NCBI RefSeq assembly: GCF_023016265.1
Contig: NZ_CP095412.1
Coordinates: forward strand, 4,154,001 to 4,218,000
DNA: 64,000 bases
Direction: 5' to 3'
DNA from: Blastococcus sp. PRF04-17
GTDB taxonomy: Bacteria; Actinomycetota; Actinomycetes; Mycobacteriales; Geodermatophilaceae
Shown here in pieces: positions 54,417-64,000 of this stretch; position 1 is the first letter of the stretch; each line of letters starts with the position of its first letter. Position numbers and translations under genes: made by a program. A model generated the notes under the pieces. The model ran no database searches. It was not told the origin of the DNA and worked only from the letters and a program-made list of their open reading frames with translations.

Positions 54417-55561
54417 CTACAACGGCGAGTCGCTGGCCGACGTCGGCGGGAGGATGCGCAGTACCTTGTCGTCGTCCTCGGCCGGGGATCCGACGCCGTC
54501 CTTGTTCGACGTGGTGATCCACAGCGCGCCCTCGGCGTCGAGGACGACGGTGCGCAGCCGGCCGTACTCGCCGCCGAGGAACTCCTCCGGATCGCCCACG
54601 ACGGCGCCGCGCTCGTCGAGGGACAGGGCGTGGATGCGCTCGCCCTGCAGCGCCCCGAGGAACAGCACGCTCCCGCCCGCCGCGCACCCGCCGAGGCCGG
54701 CCTCCTCGTCGGGGACCTCGCTGAGCGGCGGCGCGACCGCGTAGTCGGCTCCGGGCGTCAGCAGGTTCACCTCGTCCGGGGCGGGTGCGTCGGTCGCGTC
54801 GGTCGCGTAGATCGCCGTCTCGCCGGCCAGGCAGAGGGCGGTGACGTCGCGGTGCCCGCGGGTGAACACGGGGCCGGCGCCCACCGGCCGGCCGAAGACG
54901 TCGATGCGGAGCACCTTGCCCGCGGTGGAGTCCGGATCGGCCGCCAGCGCGGGGTTTCCGGCGTCACCGGTGCCCACGAGCAGATGACCGTCGACGCCGA
55001 ACACCAGCGCGCCGCCGTTGTGCACCGCGCCGCGGGGATGCCGGTGAAGACCGGGTTGGGCGCGCCGCCGAGCGGGAAGCGGACCACCCGGTTGTCGGTC
55101 GGGGTGGTCATGTACGCATAGACCAGCCCGTCCTCGAGATAGGTGGGGGAGACCGCCAGGCCGAGCAGGCCGCCGTCGCCTGACGTGTCGATCCCGGGAA
55201 CGGTCATCAGCTCCTTGGCCGGCGCGCGGTCGGGGAAGACCTGGAGGATGCGGCCGGTGTCACGCTCGCCGACCAGCGCGCTGCCGTCGGGGAGCAGCGC
55301 GAGCCCGGTCGGGACGGTCAGCCCCGAGGCGACGACGTTGGGGTCGCCCTCCTCCTCACCGGATCCCGGCTCGGCCGGCCGGCCGGGCACCGGGGCCCGC
55401 GACGACGGCGGGCCGACCTCGGGCGGTGCGCCCTCGGGCAGCGGGCGGAAGGGGCCGGCCGGCTCGTAACCGTCGCTGCCGCAGCCGCTGAGCACGGTCG
55501 AGGCGATCAGGACACCGGCCAGCCAGCTGCCCGCGCCTGCCAGCCGCCCCACCCGGAACAC
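54417..55561 (-). CDS. Glucose/sorbosone dehydrogenase-like (GSDH) lipoprotein (one frame break)
   Basis: This beta-propeller-type protein has about 381 residues after repair. The signal is LAGVLIASTVLSGCGSDG, so it is a lipoprotein. The propeller shows ASGLTVPTGLALLPDGSALV, TSGDGGLLGLAVSPTYLEDG and GVDGHLLVGTGDAGNPALAA, the pattern of soluble quinoprotein sugar dehydrogenases. A PQQ-binding role is therefore possible but not certain. The frame breaks in a run of four C (G on plus, 55034-55037); one more C gives GIPRGAVHNGGALVFGVDG. GTG at 55561 was chosen; the longer frame overlaps the divergent dehydrogenase gene. Confidence 0.82.
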
Positions 55562-55602
55562 AGTACGTGCGCCCGCCCGGAGCCCGCCTAGAGTCGGCGT
55601 CC

Positions 55603-56550
55603 GTGCCGCGGCTGCCGCTCGACCCCGACGAGACCCTGCACGTGCTGGTGCCCTCGCGGTCGGTCGCCGAGGCGGTCGAGGCGGTCTCACCGCGCGTGCG
55701 CGCGCACCGGGTCGAGGCCTCCGACGGACCGCCGTCGGGCGAGGCGGTGGACGCCCAGGTGTGGGTGCCCGGGGCGGGCGGCGTCCCGCCGCCGGACAAC
55801 GGCTTCCTCGAGGCGCTGCCGCGGCTGCGCCTGGTGCAGCTGCTCAGTGCCGGCGCCGAGCAGTTCGTCGGCCGGCTGCCCGACGGCGTGCTGCTGTGCA
55901 ACGCGCGCGGCGCGCACACCCCTGCGACCGCGGAGTGGGTGCTGGCCGCGACGCTCGCCGCGCTGCGCGGCATCCCCTTCTTCGTCCGGGAGCAGGCCGC
56001 GGGGCGCTGGTCGTTCGGCGTCCACTCGTCACTGGTCGGCGCGCGCGTGCTCGTCGTCGGTGCCGGCGACATCGGGCGGGCGATCGGGCGGATGCTCGAC
56101 CCGTTCCACGTCGAGCTGACCTACGTCGCCCGCACCGCGCGCGGGGGCGTCCGATCCGCGGCGGACCTTCCGGAGCTGCTGCCGCACGCCGACGTCGTCA
56201 TCGTCGTCGTCCCCGTCACGCCCGAGACGACGGGACTGGTCGACGCCGGCTTCCTCGCCGCGATGGCCGACGGCGCCCTGCTGGTCAACGCCGCGCGCGG
56301 CGTGGTCGTCGACACCGACGCACTGCTGGCCGAGCTGCGCGAGGGCCGGCTGCGGGCCGCGCTGGACGTCACGGACCCCGAGCCCCTGCCCGAGGGGCAC
56401 CCGCTGTGGGCGGCACCGAACCTGCTGCTCACCCCGCACGTCGGCGGCGCCGTGCCGCGGTCCGGCCAGCGCGCGGCGGCCGCCGTCGCGACGCAGGTGA
56501 CGCGGATCCTGGCCGGCCAGCCGCTGGCCGACGTGGTCGACGGCTACTGA
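55603..56550 (+). CDS. D-isomer-specific 2-hydroxyacid dehydrogenase family protein
   Basis: This 315-residue NAD(P)-dependent enzyme reduces 2-oxoacids to D-hydroxyacids or the reverse. The Rossmann motif is VLVVGAGDIGRAIGRMLDP. Catalytic residues are the Arg in LLVNAARGVVVDTDALLAEL, the Glu in DVTDPEPLPEGHPLW and the His in LLTPHVGGAVPRSGQ. Substrate specificity is not readable. GTG at 55603 was chosen as the start of the conserved region; it diverges from the sugar-dehydrogenase-like gene. Its stop overlaps the end of the convergent PH-like gene. Confidence 0.88.
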   Translation: MPRLPLDPDETLHVLVPSRSVAEAVEAVSPRVRAHRVEASDGPPSGEAVDAQVWVPGAGGVPPPDNGFLEALPRLRLVQLLSAGAEQFVGRLPDGVLLCNARGAHTPATAEWVLAATLAALRGIPFFVREQAAGRWSFGVHSSLVGARVLVVGAGDIGRAIGRMLDPFHVELTYVARTARGGVRSAADLPELLPHADVVIVVVPVTPETTGLVDAGFLAAMADGALLVNAARGVVVDTDALLAELREGRLRAALDVTDPEPLPEGHPLWAAPNLLLTPHVGGAVPRSGQRAAAAVATQVTRILAGQPLADVVDGY

Positions 56551-56924
56551 GCGGGCGGCGCCGGCACGTCGACCCGGCCACCGGAGAGCGCGGCCAGGCG
56601 GGGGAGGTCGCGGGTGCGCACGACCGGCAGCCGCACCTCGGTCCCCGCCGTCGTCACCAGCCAGAGCGCGTTGCGCTCGTCGATCCGGATCCCGGCCAGC
56701 TCCGTCCAGGAGACGGTCCGCGAGCCCGCCAGCGAGCGCGCCGTGATGCCGTCGTCGCCGATGTCCACGCCCACCCGCAGGACCCAGGCGGCGACCGCGA
56801 CCGGGATGAGCAGGAGGACCAGCGTCCAGGCCGAGGCCAGGGCCAGGGGGACGACGCAGAAGACGAGGATGAGGACGGGCAGCAGCGCGGTCCGGCTCAT
56901 GCGCAGACGGGCAGGGGCGTTCAC
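56544..56924 (-). CDS. PH-like domain membrane protein
   Basis: This 126-residue protein has two hydrophobic helices at the N-terminus, [20 protein letters not shown] and [20 protein letters not shown] small domain follows with [20 protein letters not shown] and [20 protein letters not shown], the pattern of actinobacterial PH (bPH2/DUF2581-like) domains. GTG at 56924 overlaps the XRE gene stop (GTGA), so it is probably translated with the regulator. Function is unknown. Confidence 0.72.
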   Translation of the reverse strand: MNAPARLRMSRTALLPVLILVFCVVPLALASAWTLVLLLIPVAVAAWVLRVGVDIGDDGITARSLAGSRTVSWTELAGIRIDERNALWLVTTAGTEVRLPVVRTRDLPRLAALSGGRVDVPAPPAQ

Positions 56925-57766
56925 GACCGTCGATGCTCCCAGACGGGCTCGCCGGCCAGCCGGGCCAGCTTGTCCGCCGTGCCGGTGCCCTCCACGGCCG
57001 TGTAGGCGATCAACTGCAGGCCCGACGCGTCGGCAGGCGTGAGCTGGTGGTGCTCGAGGTGCAGCGTTCCGACGGCGGGGTGCTCGAAGCGCCGCTCGCC
57101 CGAGCTGAACCGGTCCACGTCGTGGCTGGCCCACCCGGCGCGGAAGTCGGGGCTGACCTCCTCCAGCCGGCGGACCAGGTCCCCGACCATGGGATCGGCC
57201 AGGCGAGGACCCACCTCGGCGCGGAACTGGGTCAGGAAACGCCGGCTGTCGGTGTCCCAGTCGCCGAGCAGCTCGCGGACGGCGGGGTCGGTGAACACCA
57301 GCCAGAGCAGGTTCCGCTCGGCGGGCGACACGGCCGCGACCCCCGGGTAGAGACGTTCGTACGCCTCGTTCCAGCCGACGATCGACCAGCTCGCCGTGAT
57401 GACGTAGGACGGCGAGGCGCCCAGCGCGTCGAGCAGTCGCTGAAGATGGGACGGCATCTCGTCGCCGCCAGGGGACGTGGCGCTCCCGTGCCCCGCCAGA
57501 CGGAGCACATACTCGTGCTCGGCGGGGGTGAGGCGCAGGGTCCGGGCCAGAGCGTCGACGACCTGACGCGATGGCCGGATGTCGCGGCCCTGTTCGAGCC
57601 ACGTGTACCAGGTGTGGCTGACGCCGGCCAGGAGGGCCACCTCCTCCCGGCGCAGCCCGGGGGTCCGCCGGTTCCCGCCCCCGGGCAGACCGACCGCGGG
57701 AGGGTCGAGCTGGCGGCGCCGGGAGCGCAGGAACTCGCCCAGCTCGTGGCGCGCGGCCTGAGCCAC
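56921..57766 (-). CDS. XRE family regulator with MmyB-like ligand domain
   Basis: This 281-residue regulator has an N-terminal helix-turn-helix, [20 protein letters not shown], and [20 protein letters not shown]. Its C-terminal MmyB-like PAS-type domain shows [20 protein letters not shown] and [18 protein letters not shown]. The start is GTG at 57766 because a strong GAGGAGG site lies seven bases upstream; the longer frame starts with a TTG at 57787. The palindrome in front of it suggests autoregulation. It diverges from ilvD. Confidence 0.85.
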   Translation of the reverse strand: MAQAARHELGEFLRSRRRQLDPPAVGLPGGGNRRTPGLRREEVALLAGVSHTWYTWLEQGRDIRPSRQVVDALARTLRLTPAEHEYVLRLAGHGSATSPGGDEMPSHLQRLLDALGASPSYVITASWSIVGWNEAYERLYPGVAAVSPAERNLLWLVFTDPAVRELLGDWDTDSRRFLTQFRAEVGPRLADPMVGDLVRRLEEVSPDFRAGWASHDVDRFSSGERRFEHPAVGTLHLEHHQLTPADASGLQLIAYTAVEGTGTADKLARLAGEPVWEHRRS

Positions 57767-57791
57767 CTGGCCCTCCTCGGTCCGCAAGTGG

Positions 57792-57805
57792 TGGTACCGG
57801 TACCA
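57792..57805. promoter_or_regulatory. Candidate operator TGGTACCGGTACCA
   Basis: This perfect 14-base palindrome lies 26 bases upstream of the XRE gene start and 52 bases upstream of ilvD, in their shared promoter region. Its symmetry suits a dimeric XRE regulator. Confidence 0.5.
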
Positions 57806-57856
57806 GTATCACCGCCAACTCGGCCGGTCGGCCGCGTCGGCCTACCATCGCCCCTC

Positions 57857-59569
57857 GTGACGACCGTCGAAGATCGCCCCACCGGCCAGCAGACCGCCGA
57901 CGTCAAGCCGCGCAGCCGCGACGTCACCGACGGCCTCACCAAGGCGCCGATGCGCGCGATGCTGCGAGCAGTCGGCATGGGCGACGACGACTGGGAGAAG
58001 CCGCAGATCGGCGTGGCCTCGTCCTGGAACGAGATCACCCCGTGCAACCTCTCCCTCGACCGGCTCGCCAAGCGCGCCAAGGAGGGCGTCCACGCCGCCG
58101 GCGGCTACCCCCTCGAGTTCGGCACCATCTCGGTCTCCGACGGCATCGCCATGGGTCACGAGGGCATGCGCGCCTCGCTCGTGTCCCGCGAGGTCATCGC
58201 CGACTCCGTCGAGACGGTGATGTTCGCCGAGCGGCTCGACGGCTCGGTGCTGCTGGCCGGCTGCGACAAGTCGCTGCCCGGGATGCTGATGGCCGCCGCC
58301 CGGCTCGACCTCGCCAGCGTGTTCGTCTACTCCGGGTCGATCCTCCCGGGCAGGCTCGGCGACCGCGACAACCTGACGATCATCGACGTCTTCGAGGGTG
58401 TCGGCGCCTGCGCCCGCGGCCTGATCACCCGCGAGGAGCTCGACGCCATCGAGAAGGCGGCCTGCCCCAGCGAGGGTTCCTGCGGCGGCATGTACACCGC
58501 GAACACCATGGCCAGCGTCGCCGAGGCGCTCGGGATGGCGCTGCCCGGGAGCGCGGCGCCGCCGGCTCCCGACAGCCGACGCGACGCGGTCGCCGTCGCC
58601 TCCGGCGAGGCGGTGGTCAACCTGTTGCGCAAGGGGATCACCGCGCGGCAGATCATGACCCGCGAGGCCTTCGAGAACGCGATCACCGTCGTCATGGCCC
58701 TGGGTGGCTCGACGAACGCCGTCCTGCACCTGATGGCGATCGCGCACGAGGCCGATGTGGACCTGACGCTGGAGGACTTCAACCGCATCGGCGACCGCAC
58801 ACCGCACCTGGCGGACGTGAAGCCGTTCGGCCGGTTCGTCATGACCGACATCGACCGCATCGGCGGGGTCCCGGTCGTGCTGCGGGCGCTGCTCGATGCC
58901 GGCCTGCTGCACGGGGACGTGCTCACCGTCACCGGCAGGACCATGGCCGAGAACCTCGCCGAGATCGCCCCGCCGGACCCCGACGGCGCGATCATCCACG
59001 CGATGGACCAGCCGATCCACCGGACCGGCGGCCTGACGATCCTGCGCGGCTCGCTCTCCCCGGATGGCGCCGTGGTCAAGTCCGCCGGTTTCGACACCGA
59101 CGTCTTCGAGGGCACCGCCCGCGTCTTCGACGGCGAGCAGGGCGCGATGGACGCCGTCACGGAGGGAACCCTCAAGCCCGGCGACGTCGTCGTCATCCGC
59201 TACGAGGGGCCCAAGGGCGGCCCCGGGATGCGGGAGATGCTGGCCGTCACCGGCGCCATCAAGGGGGCGGGTCTGGGCAAGGACGTCCTGCTGCTCACCG
59301 ACGGCCGGTTCTCCGGGGGGACGACGGGCCTGTGCATCGGGCACGTCGCGCCGGAGGCCACCGACGGCGGCCCGATCGCCTTCGTCCGGGACGGCGACCG
59401 CATCCGCCTCGACCTCGGCTCCCGCACCCTCGACCTGCTGGTCGACGAGGACGAGCTGGCCCGCCGCCGCGCGGGCTGGACCGCCCCCGAGCCCCGCTAC
59501 ACCCGAGGAGTCCTGGCCAAGTACGCCAAGCTCGTGGGCTCCGCGGCCCGGGGTGCCATCTGCGAGTGA
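57857..59569 (+). CDS. ilvD: Dihydroxy-acid dehydratase
   Basis: This 570-residue iron-sulfur enzyme dehydrates 2,3-dihydroxy-3-methyl acids to 2-oxoacids in valine, isoleucine and leucine synthesis. The cluster cysteines are in [19 protein letters not shown] and [20 protein letters not shown], and [15 protein letters not shown] follows the N-terminus. The C-terminal block shows [20 protein letters not shown]. The GTG start at 57857 gives [20 protein letters not shown]. Its stop overlaps an in-frame GTG of the next gene. ilvB lies 3 kb downstream, so branched-chain genes flank the GGDEF/EAL gene. Confidence 0.95.
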   Translation: MTTVEDRPTGQQTADVKPRSRDVTDGLTKAPMRAMLRAVGMGDDDWEKPQIGVASSWNEITPCNLSLDRLAKRAKEGVHAAGGYPLEFGTISVSDGIAMGHEGMRASLVSREVIADSVETVMFAERLDGSVLLAGCDKSLPGMLMAAARLDLASVFVYSGSILPGRLGDRDNLTIIDVFEGVGACARGLITREELDAIEKAACPSEGSCGGMYTANTMASVAEALGMALPGSAAPPAPDSRRDAVAVASGEAVVNLLRKGITARQIMTREAFENAITVVMALGGSTNAVLHLMAIAHEADVDLTLEDFNRIGDRTPHLADVKPFGRFVMTDIDRIGGVPVVLRALLDAGLLHGDVLTVTGRTMAENLAEIAPPDPDGAIIHAMDQPIHRTGGLTILRGSLSPDGAVVKSAGFDTDVFEGTARVFDGEQGAMDAVTEGTLKPGDVVVIRYEGPKGGPGMREMLAVTGAIKGAGLGKDVLLLTDGRFSGGTTGLCIGHVAPEATDGGPIAFVRDGDRIRLDLGSRTLDLLVDEDELARRRAGWTAPEPRYTRGVLAKYAKLVGSAARGAICE

Positions 59570-62340
59570 CCCCTTCCGTGGCGCACCCCCGAAGGGGTGA
59601 GGAGCAACCCGGTCGGCTTGTCACGCTCGGTGAGCATGCCGAGTTAGCCGGTGTGGATCCTCGTCGATGGTGGCTGCTCGCGGCCGTCGCGCCGGTGGCC
59701 GTCGCCTGCGCGGTGGCCGTCGGCGACCCTGCCCTGCGCCTTGTCGGTGACCTGGGCGTGGTGCTCGCCGGCCTGATCGCCTCGGCCGTCCTCTGGATCG
59801 TCGGTGGCCGCCGCTCGCAGCGGCGGAACTGGCGCCTCCTGGCGGTCGCACCCCTCCTCCCGGCCGCCGGGACGGTGCTGTCCGCCGCACTGGACCCGGC
59901 CGACGCGCTGGAGCTCGTGGTCCTGCGCTGGGTGCCGACGGTGCCCGGCTACGTCCTCGCGGTCGTCGCCATCCTGTCGCTGGTCGACCGGCAGCGGCTC
60001 CGGAGCGGCGGCCTGCGGCTCGCCGTCGAGCTCTGCCTGTTCCTCACGGCCTGCGTGGTCGCGGTGCAGCTGCTGGTCATCGGCCCGTCGGGCAGCTGGA
60101 CGCACCTGGCCCTGGCCGAGCAGCTGGTCCTCGGTGCCGCCGTGGTGGCCACCTCGGCGACGATGGCCGCCGCCCTCACCCTGCTGGGCGTCATCGAGGT
60201 CCGCCGCCAGCGGATGGCGCTGGTCCTGCTGACCGGCGCGGTGCTGCTCACGACCGGTCGCGGCCTGGCCACCCGGGCGCTGCTCACCGACATGGCGGGT
60301 GCCGTCGACCTCAGCCGCTTCCTCGTCGCGGCCGGCCTGGGCCTCCTGGCGGCCGCGGTGCTCGTCGACCCGGGCCCCGACCCCGACTCGACGACCGTCC
60401 CGGTGCCTGGCCGGTCGACCGCGCTGGGCCAGCTCCTGCCGCACTTCGCGATGGTCGTCGCCCTCGTGATCATCGGGTTCGTGGCCGCGGCCGGCTACAC
60501 GCCGACGCTCGTGAGCGTCGTCGGTGGCTCCGTCTGCATCCTCCTCACGGCCGTGCACCGGTGGGTGACCGTCCGGGACGCCGGCCGCATGGCCCTGCGG
60601 CTGCGGCGGAGCGAGGCCTACTTCCGCTCGCTCGTGCGCTCGAGCGGCGACGCGATCGTCATCCTCGACGACGCGCTGCGGATCACGTGGGCCTCGCCCG
60701 CCCTCGACCGGGCGCTCGGTACGGCCGCGGCCGACCTGGTCGGCCGTCCGCTGCTCGACGTCGTCCACCCCGAGGACGTCGCCCCGCTGACCGGCGCCCT
60801 GCCCGTCGCCGCACCGCGAACCGAGGCGCCGCGAACCGAGGCGCCGCGCGCCGAGACGCCCGACGCGCACGTCGACCACGCCGGCCTGCTGCTGCTGCGC
60901 CTGCAGGACGCGGCGGGCGTGTGGCGCTACCTGGAGGCCGGCATCTCCGACCTGCGGGACGACCCCGACGTCGGTGCCGTCGTCCTGCACTGCCGCGACA
61001 TGACGGAGCGGCATGCTCGCGAGCTCGCCCTGCAGGGCATCGCCTACACCGACCCCATGACCGGGCTGCCCAACCGTGCCGGCGTCCTCAAGACCCTCGA
61101 GGCCGAGCTCGCCCAGGCCGGGTCCGGGGCGTCGACGCTGCTGCTCATCGCGCTCGACGGCCTGGCCTCGGCCCGCGAGAACGCCGGCCGCGAGAACGTC
61201 ACCAGGGTCGTGGCCGAGATCGGTCGTCGGCTGCGCGCCACCGTGCGCGGCGAGGACACCGTTGCCCGCATGGGCGGCGGCGCCTTCGCCGTCCTGACCG
61301 ACGGCGCCGACGCCGACGCCGACCGGCTGGCGGCCCGCTGCCTGTCGGTGGTCGAGCAGCCGATCATGACCCCGAACGGACTGGTCGAGCTCACCGCCGG
61401 CGTCGGCCTGGCGCCGCTGGAGCCCGGCGTGGGCGTCGACGAGCTGCTGGCCCGCGCCGACCTCGCCGTCCGCGCGGCGCACGCCCGGGGCGAGGGTTGC
61501 GTCGCGCGGTACTCACCGGCCATCGGCGAGGCGGCGGCGCGGCAGGAACGGCTGCGGACCGACCTGCAGGGCGCCAGCGCGCGGGGCGAGATGTTCCTGC
61601 TGACCCAACCCATCGTGTCCCTCTCGGAGGAGCGCATCACCGGGCTCGAGGCCCAGCTGCACTGGCGACACCCCGACCTCGGCGAGATCGCGCCCGCCGA
61701 GTTCCTCGCGCTCGCCGAGCGCAACGGCCTGCTCGCCGATGTCGTCCGCTGGGCACTGGCGGAGGCCACCTCCGTCGCGGCCGCCCTGCCGGCCTACGGC
61801 GCTCCGCTGCGGATCGGCTTCAAGGTGCCGGCGGGCTACGCCGCGACCGGCACGCTGGTCGCCGATGTCGAGCACGCCCTCACCACGTCCGGTCTGGCTC
61901 CGGAGCGGCTGGTGCTCCAGGTGACCAGCGAGACCGCCACGACCGGTGACGACCGCACCGGTCTGGACATCACCTCGCTGCGCCTGATGGGCGTCCACGT
62001 GGCGCTGGACGGCTTCGGCAGCGGCTCGTCGGCCCTGGCGCACCTCACCCAGCTGCCGATCGACATCGTCCGGCTCGACCGCTCGCTGATCACCCGCATC
62101 GACCGCGACCCGCAGAGCCGGGCGCTCTGCGAGTCCATCGCCGGCATCGCCCGAGCGCTGGGTCTCGACGTCGTGGCCGAGGGAGTCGAGACGCCGGCTC
62201 AGCTCGCGGCGCTGGCCGGCTTCGGGTGCGGCTTCGCACAGGGGTTCCTGATCTCCCGGCCCATCCCGCCGGCCCAGGTCGAGCCGCTGCTCGCGGCGGG
62301 TGCCGGAGCGCTCCTGCCGAGCTTCGTGAGCCGGGTGTGA
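59566..62340 (+). CDS. Membrane protein with PAS, degenerate GGDEF and degenerate EAL domains
   Basis: This protein has 924 residues from the GTG at 59566 that overlaps the ilvD stop; GTG at 59653 is an alternative. About eight to ten membrane helices (residues 37-335) precede a PAS domain ([20 protein letters not shown]), a GGDEF domain ([20 protein letters not shown]) and an EAL domain. The catalytic motifs are lost. GGDEF is GGGAF at residues 570-574. EAL is EAQ at 695-697. The DDFG metal pair is DGFG at 815-818, the usual catalytic Lys is Arg836 (VRLDRS), and the NxS and ExxE positions are also altered. The protein is therefore unlikely to make or break c-di-GMP and may bind it or act as a scaffold. 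Position between ilvD and ilvB is unexpected. Confidence 0.85.
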   Translation: MTPSVAHPRRGEEQPGRLVTLGEHAELAGVDPRRWWLLAAVAPVAVACAVAVGDPALRLVGDLGVVLAGLIASAVLWIVGGRRSQRRNWRLLAVAPLLPAAGTVLSAALDPADALELVVLRWVPTVPGYVLAVVAILSLVDRQRLRSGGLRLAVELCLFLTACVVAVQLLVIGPSGSWTHLALAEQLVLGAAVVATSATMAAALTLLGVIEVRRQRMALVLLTGAVLLTTGRGLATRALLTDMAGAVDLSRFLVAAGLGLLAAAVLVDPGPDPDSTTVPVPGRSTALGQLLPHFAMVVALVIIGFVAAAGYTPTLVSVVGGSVCILLTAVHRWVTVRDAGRMALRLRRSEAYFRSLVRSSGDAIVILDDALRITWASPALDRALGTAAADLVGRPLLDVVHPEDVAPLTGALPVAAPRTEAPRTEAPRAETPDAHVDHAGLLLLRLQDAAGVWRYLEAGISDLRDDPDVGAVVLHCRDMTERHARELALQGIAYTDPMTGLPNRAGVLKTLEAELAQAGSGASTLLLIALDGLASARENAGRENVTRVVAEIGRRLRATVRGEDTVARMGGGAFAVLTDGADADADRLAARCLSVVEQPIMTPNGLVELTAGVGLAPLEPGVGVDELLARADLAVRAAHARGEGCVARYSPAIGEAAARQERLRTDLQGASARGEMFLLTQPIVSLSEERITGLEAQLHWRHPDLGEIAPAEFLALAERNGLLADVVRWALAEATSVAAALPAYGAPLRIGFKVPAGYAATGTLVADVEHALTTSGLAPERLVLQVTSETATTGDDRTGLDITSLRLMGVHVALDGFGSGSSALAHLTQLPIDIVRLDRSLITRIDRDPQSRALCESIAGIARALGLDVVAEGVETPAQLAALAGFGCGFAQGFLISRPIPPAQVEPLLAAGAGALLPSFVSRV

Positions 62341-62344
62341 GCGG

Positions 62345-62366
62345 TCCACCCGCATCATCGGGTGGA
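62345..62366 (+). terminator. Hairpin after GGDEF/EAL gene
   Basis: TCCACCCG (62345-62352) pairs perfectly with CGGGTGGA (62359-62366) with a six-base loop, four bases after the stop. A second palindrome, ATGGACA/TGTCCAT (62368-62385), follows and could be an operator. Neither has a T-run. Confidence 0.5.
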
Positions 62367-62402
62367 AATGGACACACCTGTCCATAGAGTGGGACGCGGT
62401 GG

Positions 62403-62437
62403 TTGACGCTGCGGCGGCCGAGGCGCACAGTGTGCAG
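62403..62437 (+). promoter_or_regulatory. Candidate leaderless promoter of the ilvB leader
   Basis: TTGACG (62403-62408) and CACAGT (62426-62431) are spaced by 17 bases, and the -10 ends six bases before the GTG of the leader peptide at 62438. The -35 is good and the -10 weak. A longer leader beginning at GTG 62432 would instead need a start farther upstream. Confidence 0.4.
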
Positions 62438-62494
62438 GTGCCACGCGCCTGCCCGCCCGTCGACGGCTGCCCGCTCAGCCTCGTAATCGCCTAG
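62438..62494 (+). CDS. ilvB attenuation leader peptide
   Basis: The short frame reads [18 protein letters not shown] and stop, 18 codons. The final LeuSerLeuValIle series is the mark of a branched-chain attenuation peptide, including a GTA Val codon that is rare in this GC-rich sequence. When Leu, Val or Ile tRNAs are uncharged, ribosome stalling there should prevent terminator formation. A GTG at 62432 would add two residues. The stop lies inside the first attenuator hairpin. The product is regulatory and has no separate function. Confidence 0.7.
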   Translation: MPRACPPVDGCPLSLVIA

Positions 62495-62553
62495 CGCGTC
62501 GGTCCCCGACCGACGCGCTGACCCCTCCGTGCCTGTGGCACGAGGGGTTTTTT
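62493..62553 (+). promoter_or_regulatory. Transcription attenuator of ilvB (hairpin plus rho-independent terminator)
   Basis: AGCGCGTCGGT (62493-62503) and ACCGACGCGCT (62509-62519) form an 11-base stem around a five-base loop. Next, CCCCTCCGTGCC (62522-62533) pairs with GGCACGAGGGG (62537-62547), with one bulged C, and is followed by TTTTTT (62548-62553), the only strong T-run terminator seen. With the Leu/Val/Ile leader peptide this is the actinobacterial ilvB attenuator layout. The alternative pairing that would make an antiterminator could not be calculated here. Confidence 0.8.
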
Positions 62554-62606
62554 GTTGCCCGAGAAACGCTGTTGCCCAAGACGCAAGGCCCCAGGAGAAC
62601 GCCGAG

Positions 62607-64000
62607 ATGACCACCACCCCGAGCGAGCACGCCACCCGGGAAGCCGCCGCGTCCCTCGCCGGTGTCGAGACCACCGCGCGCACGGTCGCCGAGGCCGCCG
62701 CCGAACCGGCGACCGGCATCACGGGCGCGCAGAGCCTCGTGCGCTCGCTCGAGGCCGTCGGCGTCGAGGTCATCTTCGGCATCCCGGGCGGGGCGATCCT
62801 GCCGGCCTACGACCCGTTGTTCGACTCCAGGGTGCGCCACGTCCTCGTCCGCCACGAGCAGGGCGCCGGTCACGCGGCGACCGGCTACGCGCAGGCCACC
62901 GGCAAGGTCGGCGTCTGCATGGCCACGTCCGGTCCGGGCGCGACCAACCTGGTGACCCCGCTGGCCGACGCGCACATGGACTCCGTGCCGATCGTCGCCA
63001 TCACCGGTCAGGTGCCGAGCCACGCCATCGGCACCGACGCCTTCCAGGAGGCGGACATCCGCGGCATCACCATGCCGGTGACGAAGCACAACTTCCTGGT
63101 CACCGACGCCGCGGAGATCCCGCAGCGCATCGCGGAGGCCTTCCACCTCGCCGCCACGGGCCGCCCCGGTCCGGTCCTCGTCGACATCCCCAAGGACGTG
63201 CTGCAGGCGACGACCGACTTCAGCTGGCCGCCGCGGCTCGACCTGCCCGGCTACAAGCCGACCACCCGGCCGCACGGCAAGCAGGTCCGTGAGGCCGCCG
63301 CGCTGATCGCCGGCGCGAGGCGCCCGGTCCTCTACGTCGGCGGCGGCGTGCTCAAGGCCGGGGCGACGGCGGAGCTCGCCGAACTCGCCGAGCTCACCGG
63401 CGCGCCGGTCGTCACCACGCTCATGGCCCGCGGTGCCTTCCCCGACAGCCACCGGCAGAACCTCGGCATGCCGGGCATGCACGGCAACGTCACCGCGGTG
63501 ACGGCGCTGCAGAAGGCCGACGTCCTGGTCGCCCTCGGCGCACGCTTCGACGACCGGGTGACCGGCGCGCTGGCCAGCTTCGCGCCCCACGCGCAGGTGA
63601 TCCACGCCGACATCGACCCGGCCGAGATCGGCAAGAACCGCAAGGCCGACGTCCCGATCGTGGGTGACGCCCGGGAAACCATCGCCCAGCTCGTCGAGGT
63701 GCTCCGTGCCGAGCGCGGGTCCTCGGGTGCGCCGGACCTGTCGGCGTGGTGGGCGCAGCTCGACGACTGGCGGGCGCGCTACCCGCTGGGGTACGACTGG
63801 CCCGAGGACGGTTCCCTGTCGCCGCAGTACGTCATCGAACGGCTGGGCGCCATCGCCGGTCCCGACGCGATCTACGCCGCGGGCGTCGGGCAGCACCAGA
63901 TGTGGGCCGCCCAGTTCATCTCCTACGAGAAGCCGGGCACCTGGCTCAACAGCGGCGGCCTCGGGACGATGGGCTACGCCGTCCCGGCCGCCATGGGCGC
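62607..64000 (+). CDS. ilvB: Acetolactate synthase large subunit (partial, 3' end off window)
   Basis: This thiamine-diphosphate enzyme makes acetolactate and acetohydroxybutyrate, the first common step of branched-chain amino acid synthesis. At least 464 codons are present. It shows [37 protein letters not shown] with the catalytic Glu, [20 protein letters not shown], and [20 protein letters not shown]. The C-terminal ThDP-binding domain begins at [20 protein letters not shown], and the frame is open at the window edge. AGGAG lies ten bases before the ATG at 62607. Control is by the attenuator just upstream. Confidence 0.95.
   Translation, partial: MTTTPSEHATREAAASLAGVETTARTVAEAAAEPATGITGAQSLVRSLEAVGVEVIFGIPGGAILPAYDPLFDSRVRHVLVRHEQGAGHAATGYAQATGKVGVCMATSGPGATNLVTPLADAHMDSVPIVAITGQVPSHAIGTDAFQEADIRGITMPVTKHNFLVTDAAEIPQRIAEAFHLAATGRPGPVLVDIPKDVLQATTDFSWPPRLDLPGYKPTTRPHGKQVREAAALIAGARRPVLYVGGGVLKAGATAELAELAELTGAPVVTTLMARGAFPDSHRQNLGMPGMHGNVTAVTALQKADVLVALGARFDDRVTGALASFAPHAQVIHADIDPAEIGKNRKADVPIVGDARETIAQLVEVLRAERGSSGAPDLSAWWAQLDDWRARYPLGYDWPEDGSLSPQYVIERLGAIAGPDAIYAAGVGQHQMWAAQFISYEKPGTWLNSGGLGTMGYAVPAAMG

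Noticed and set aside
59566-59660. c-di-GMP riboswitch upstream of the GGDEF/EAL gene
   Set aside because: Small hairpins such as CTCGG/CCGAG are present, but no GEMM-type conserved sequence was recognised.
58042-62340. 1432-codon open frame suggesting an ilvD/GGDEF fusion
   Set aside because: The first part is an out-of-frame reading of ilvD. Real ilvD is in another frame, and only the part from 59566 has GGDEF/EAL sequence.

Overview
The window is very GC-rich, uses GTG starts freely and has tightly overlapping genes. It carries a GlgE-type glycogen/trehalose cluster, a DUF222/HNH gene behind a LexA-like box, crotonyl-CoA carboxylase/reductase and a class F-type sortase. This points to a high-GC actinobacterium. 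The Geodermatophilaceae (Blastococcus, Geodermatophilus, Modestobacter) is my best guess, made from gene content and not from a search.

Layout: (1) 1-2.3 kb: a partial DUF4397-sortase surface protein and a DivIVA-domain coiled-coil protein. (2) 2.4-11.4 kb: an acyl-CoA carbon cluster. ccrA and mce run left, atoB and meaB run right, followed by an FAD oxidoreductase, a DUF559 protein, a MarR regulator and a B12-type acyl-CoA mutase large subunit. Together they cover much of an ethylmalonyl-CoA/methylmalonyl-CoA route. (3) 11.5-18.1 kb: a secreted penicillin-acylase-family hydrolase, a thioredoxin-TPR protein and two tandem paralogous zinc-metallopeptidase lipoproteins. (4) 18.2-32.2 kb: glycogen/trehalose genes glgB, mak, treS and glgE leftward, glgP rightward, an FHA protein, then glgX leftward. 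TreS makes maltose from trehalose, Mak phosphorylates it, GlgE polymerises it, GlgB branches it, and GlgP/GlgX break it down. (5) 32.3-39.2 kb: a stand-alone ABC ATPase, an enoyl-CoA hydratase, and an operon of a solute-binding lipoprotein, two permeases, an ATPase and a cysteine-synthase-fold PLP enzyme. (6) 39.3-45.8 kb: etfBA, an MFS transporter, then the coupled genes for cysteine desulfurase, mnmA and a MetE-C-like protein. (7) 45.9-54.3 kb: a DUF222/HNH gene, ligA, an ACT-domain protein, and gatC-gatA-small membrane protein-gatB. (8) 54.4-64 kb: a sugar-dehydrogenase-like lipoprotein, a 2-hydroxyacid dehydrogenase, a PH-like membrane protein, an XRE regulator, ilvD, a degenerate GGDEF/EAL membrane protein, and ilvB behind a transcription attenuator.

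A dominant technical feature is that ten otherwise intact, conserved genes carry eleven one-base frame breaks, mostly one missing G or C, often in a homopolymer run. I read these as sequence errors rather than real inactivation and annotate the genes across the breaks. No tRNA, rRNA, CRISPR, insertion sequence or prophage gene was seen, and no gap between genes exceeds 300 bases. The most unusual protein features are a histone-H1-like Lys/Ala/Pro repeat tail on GlgB and a GGDEF-EAL protein that has lost the signature residues of both domains.
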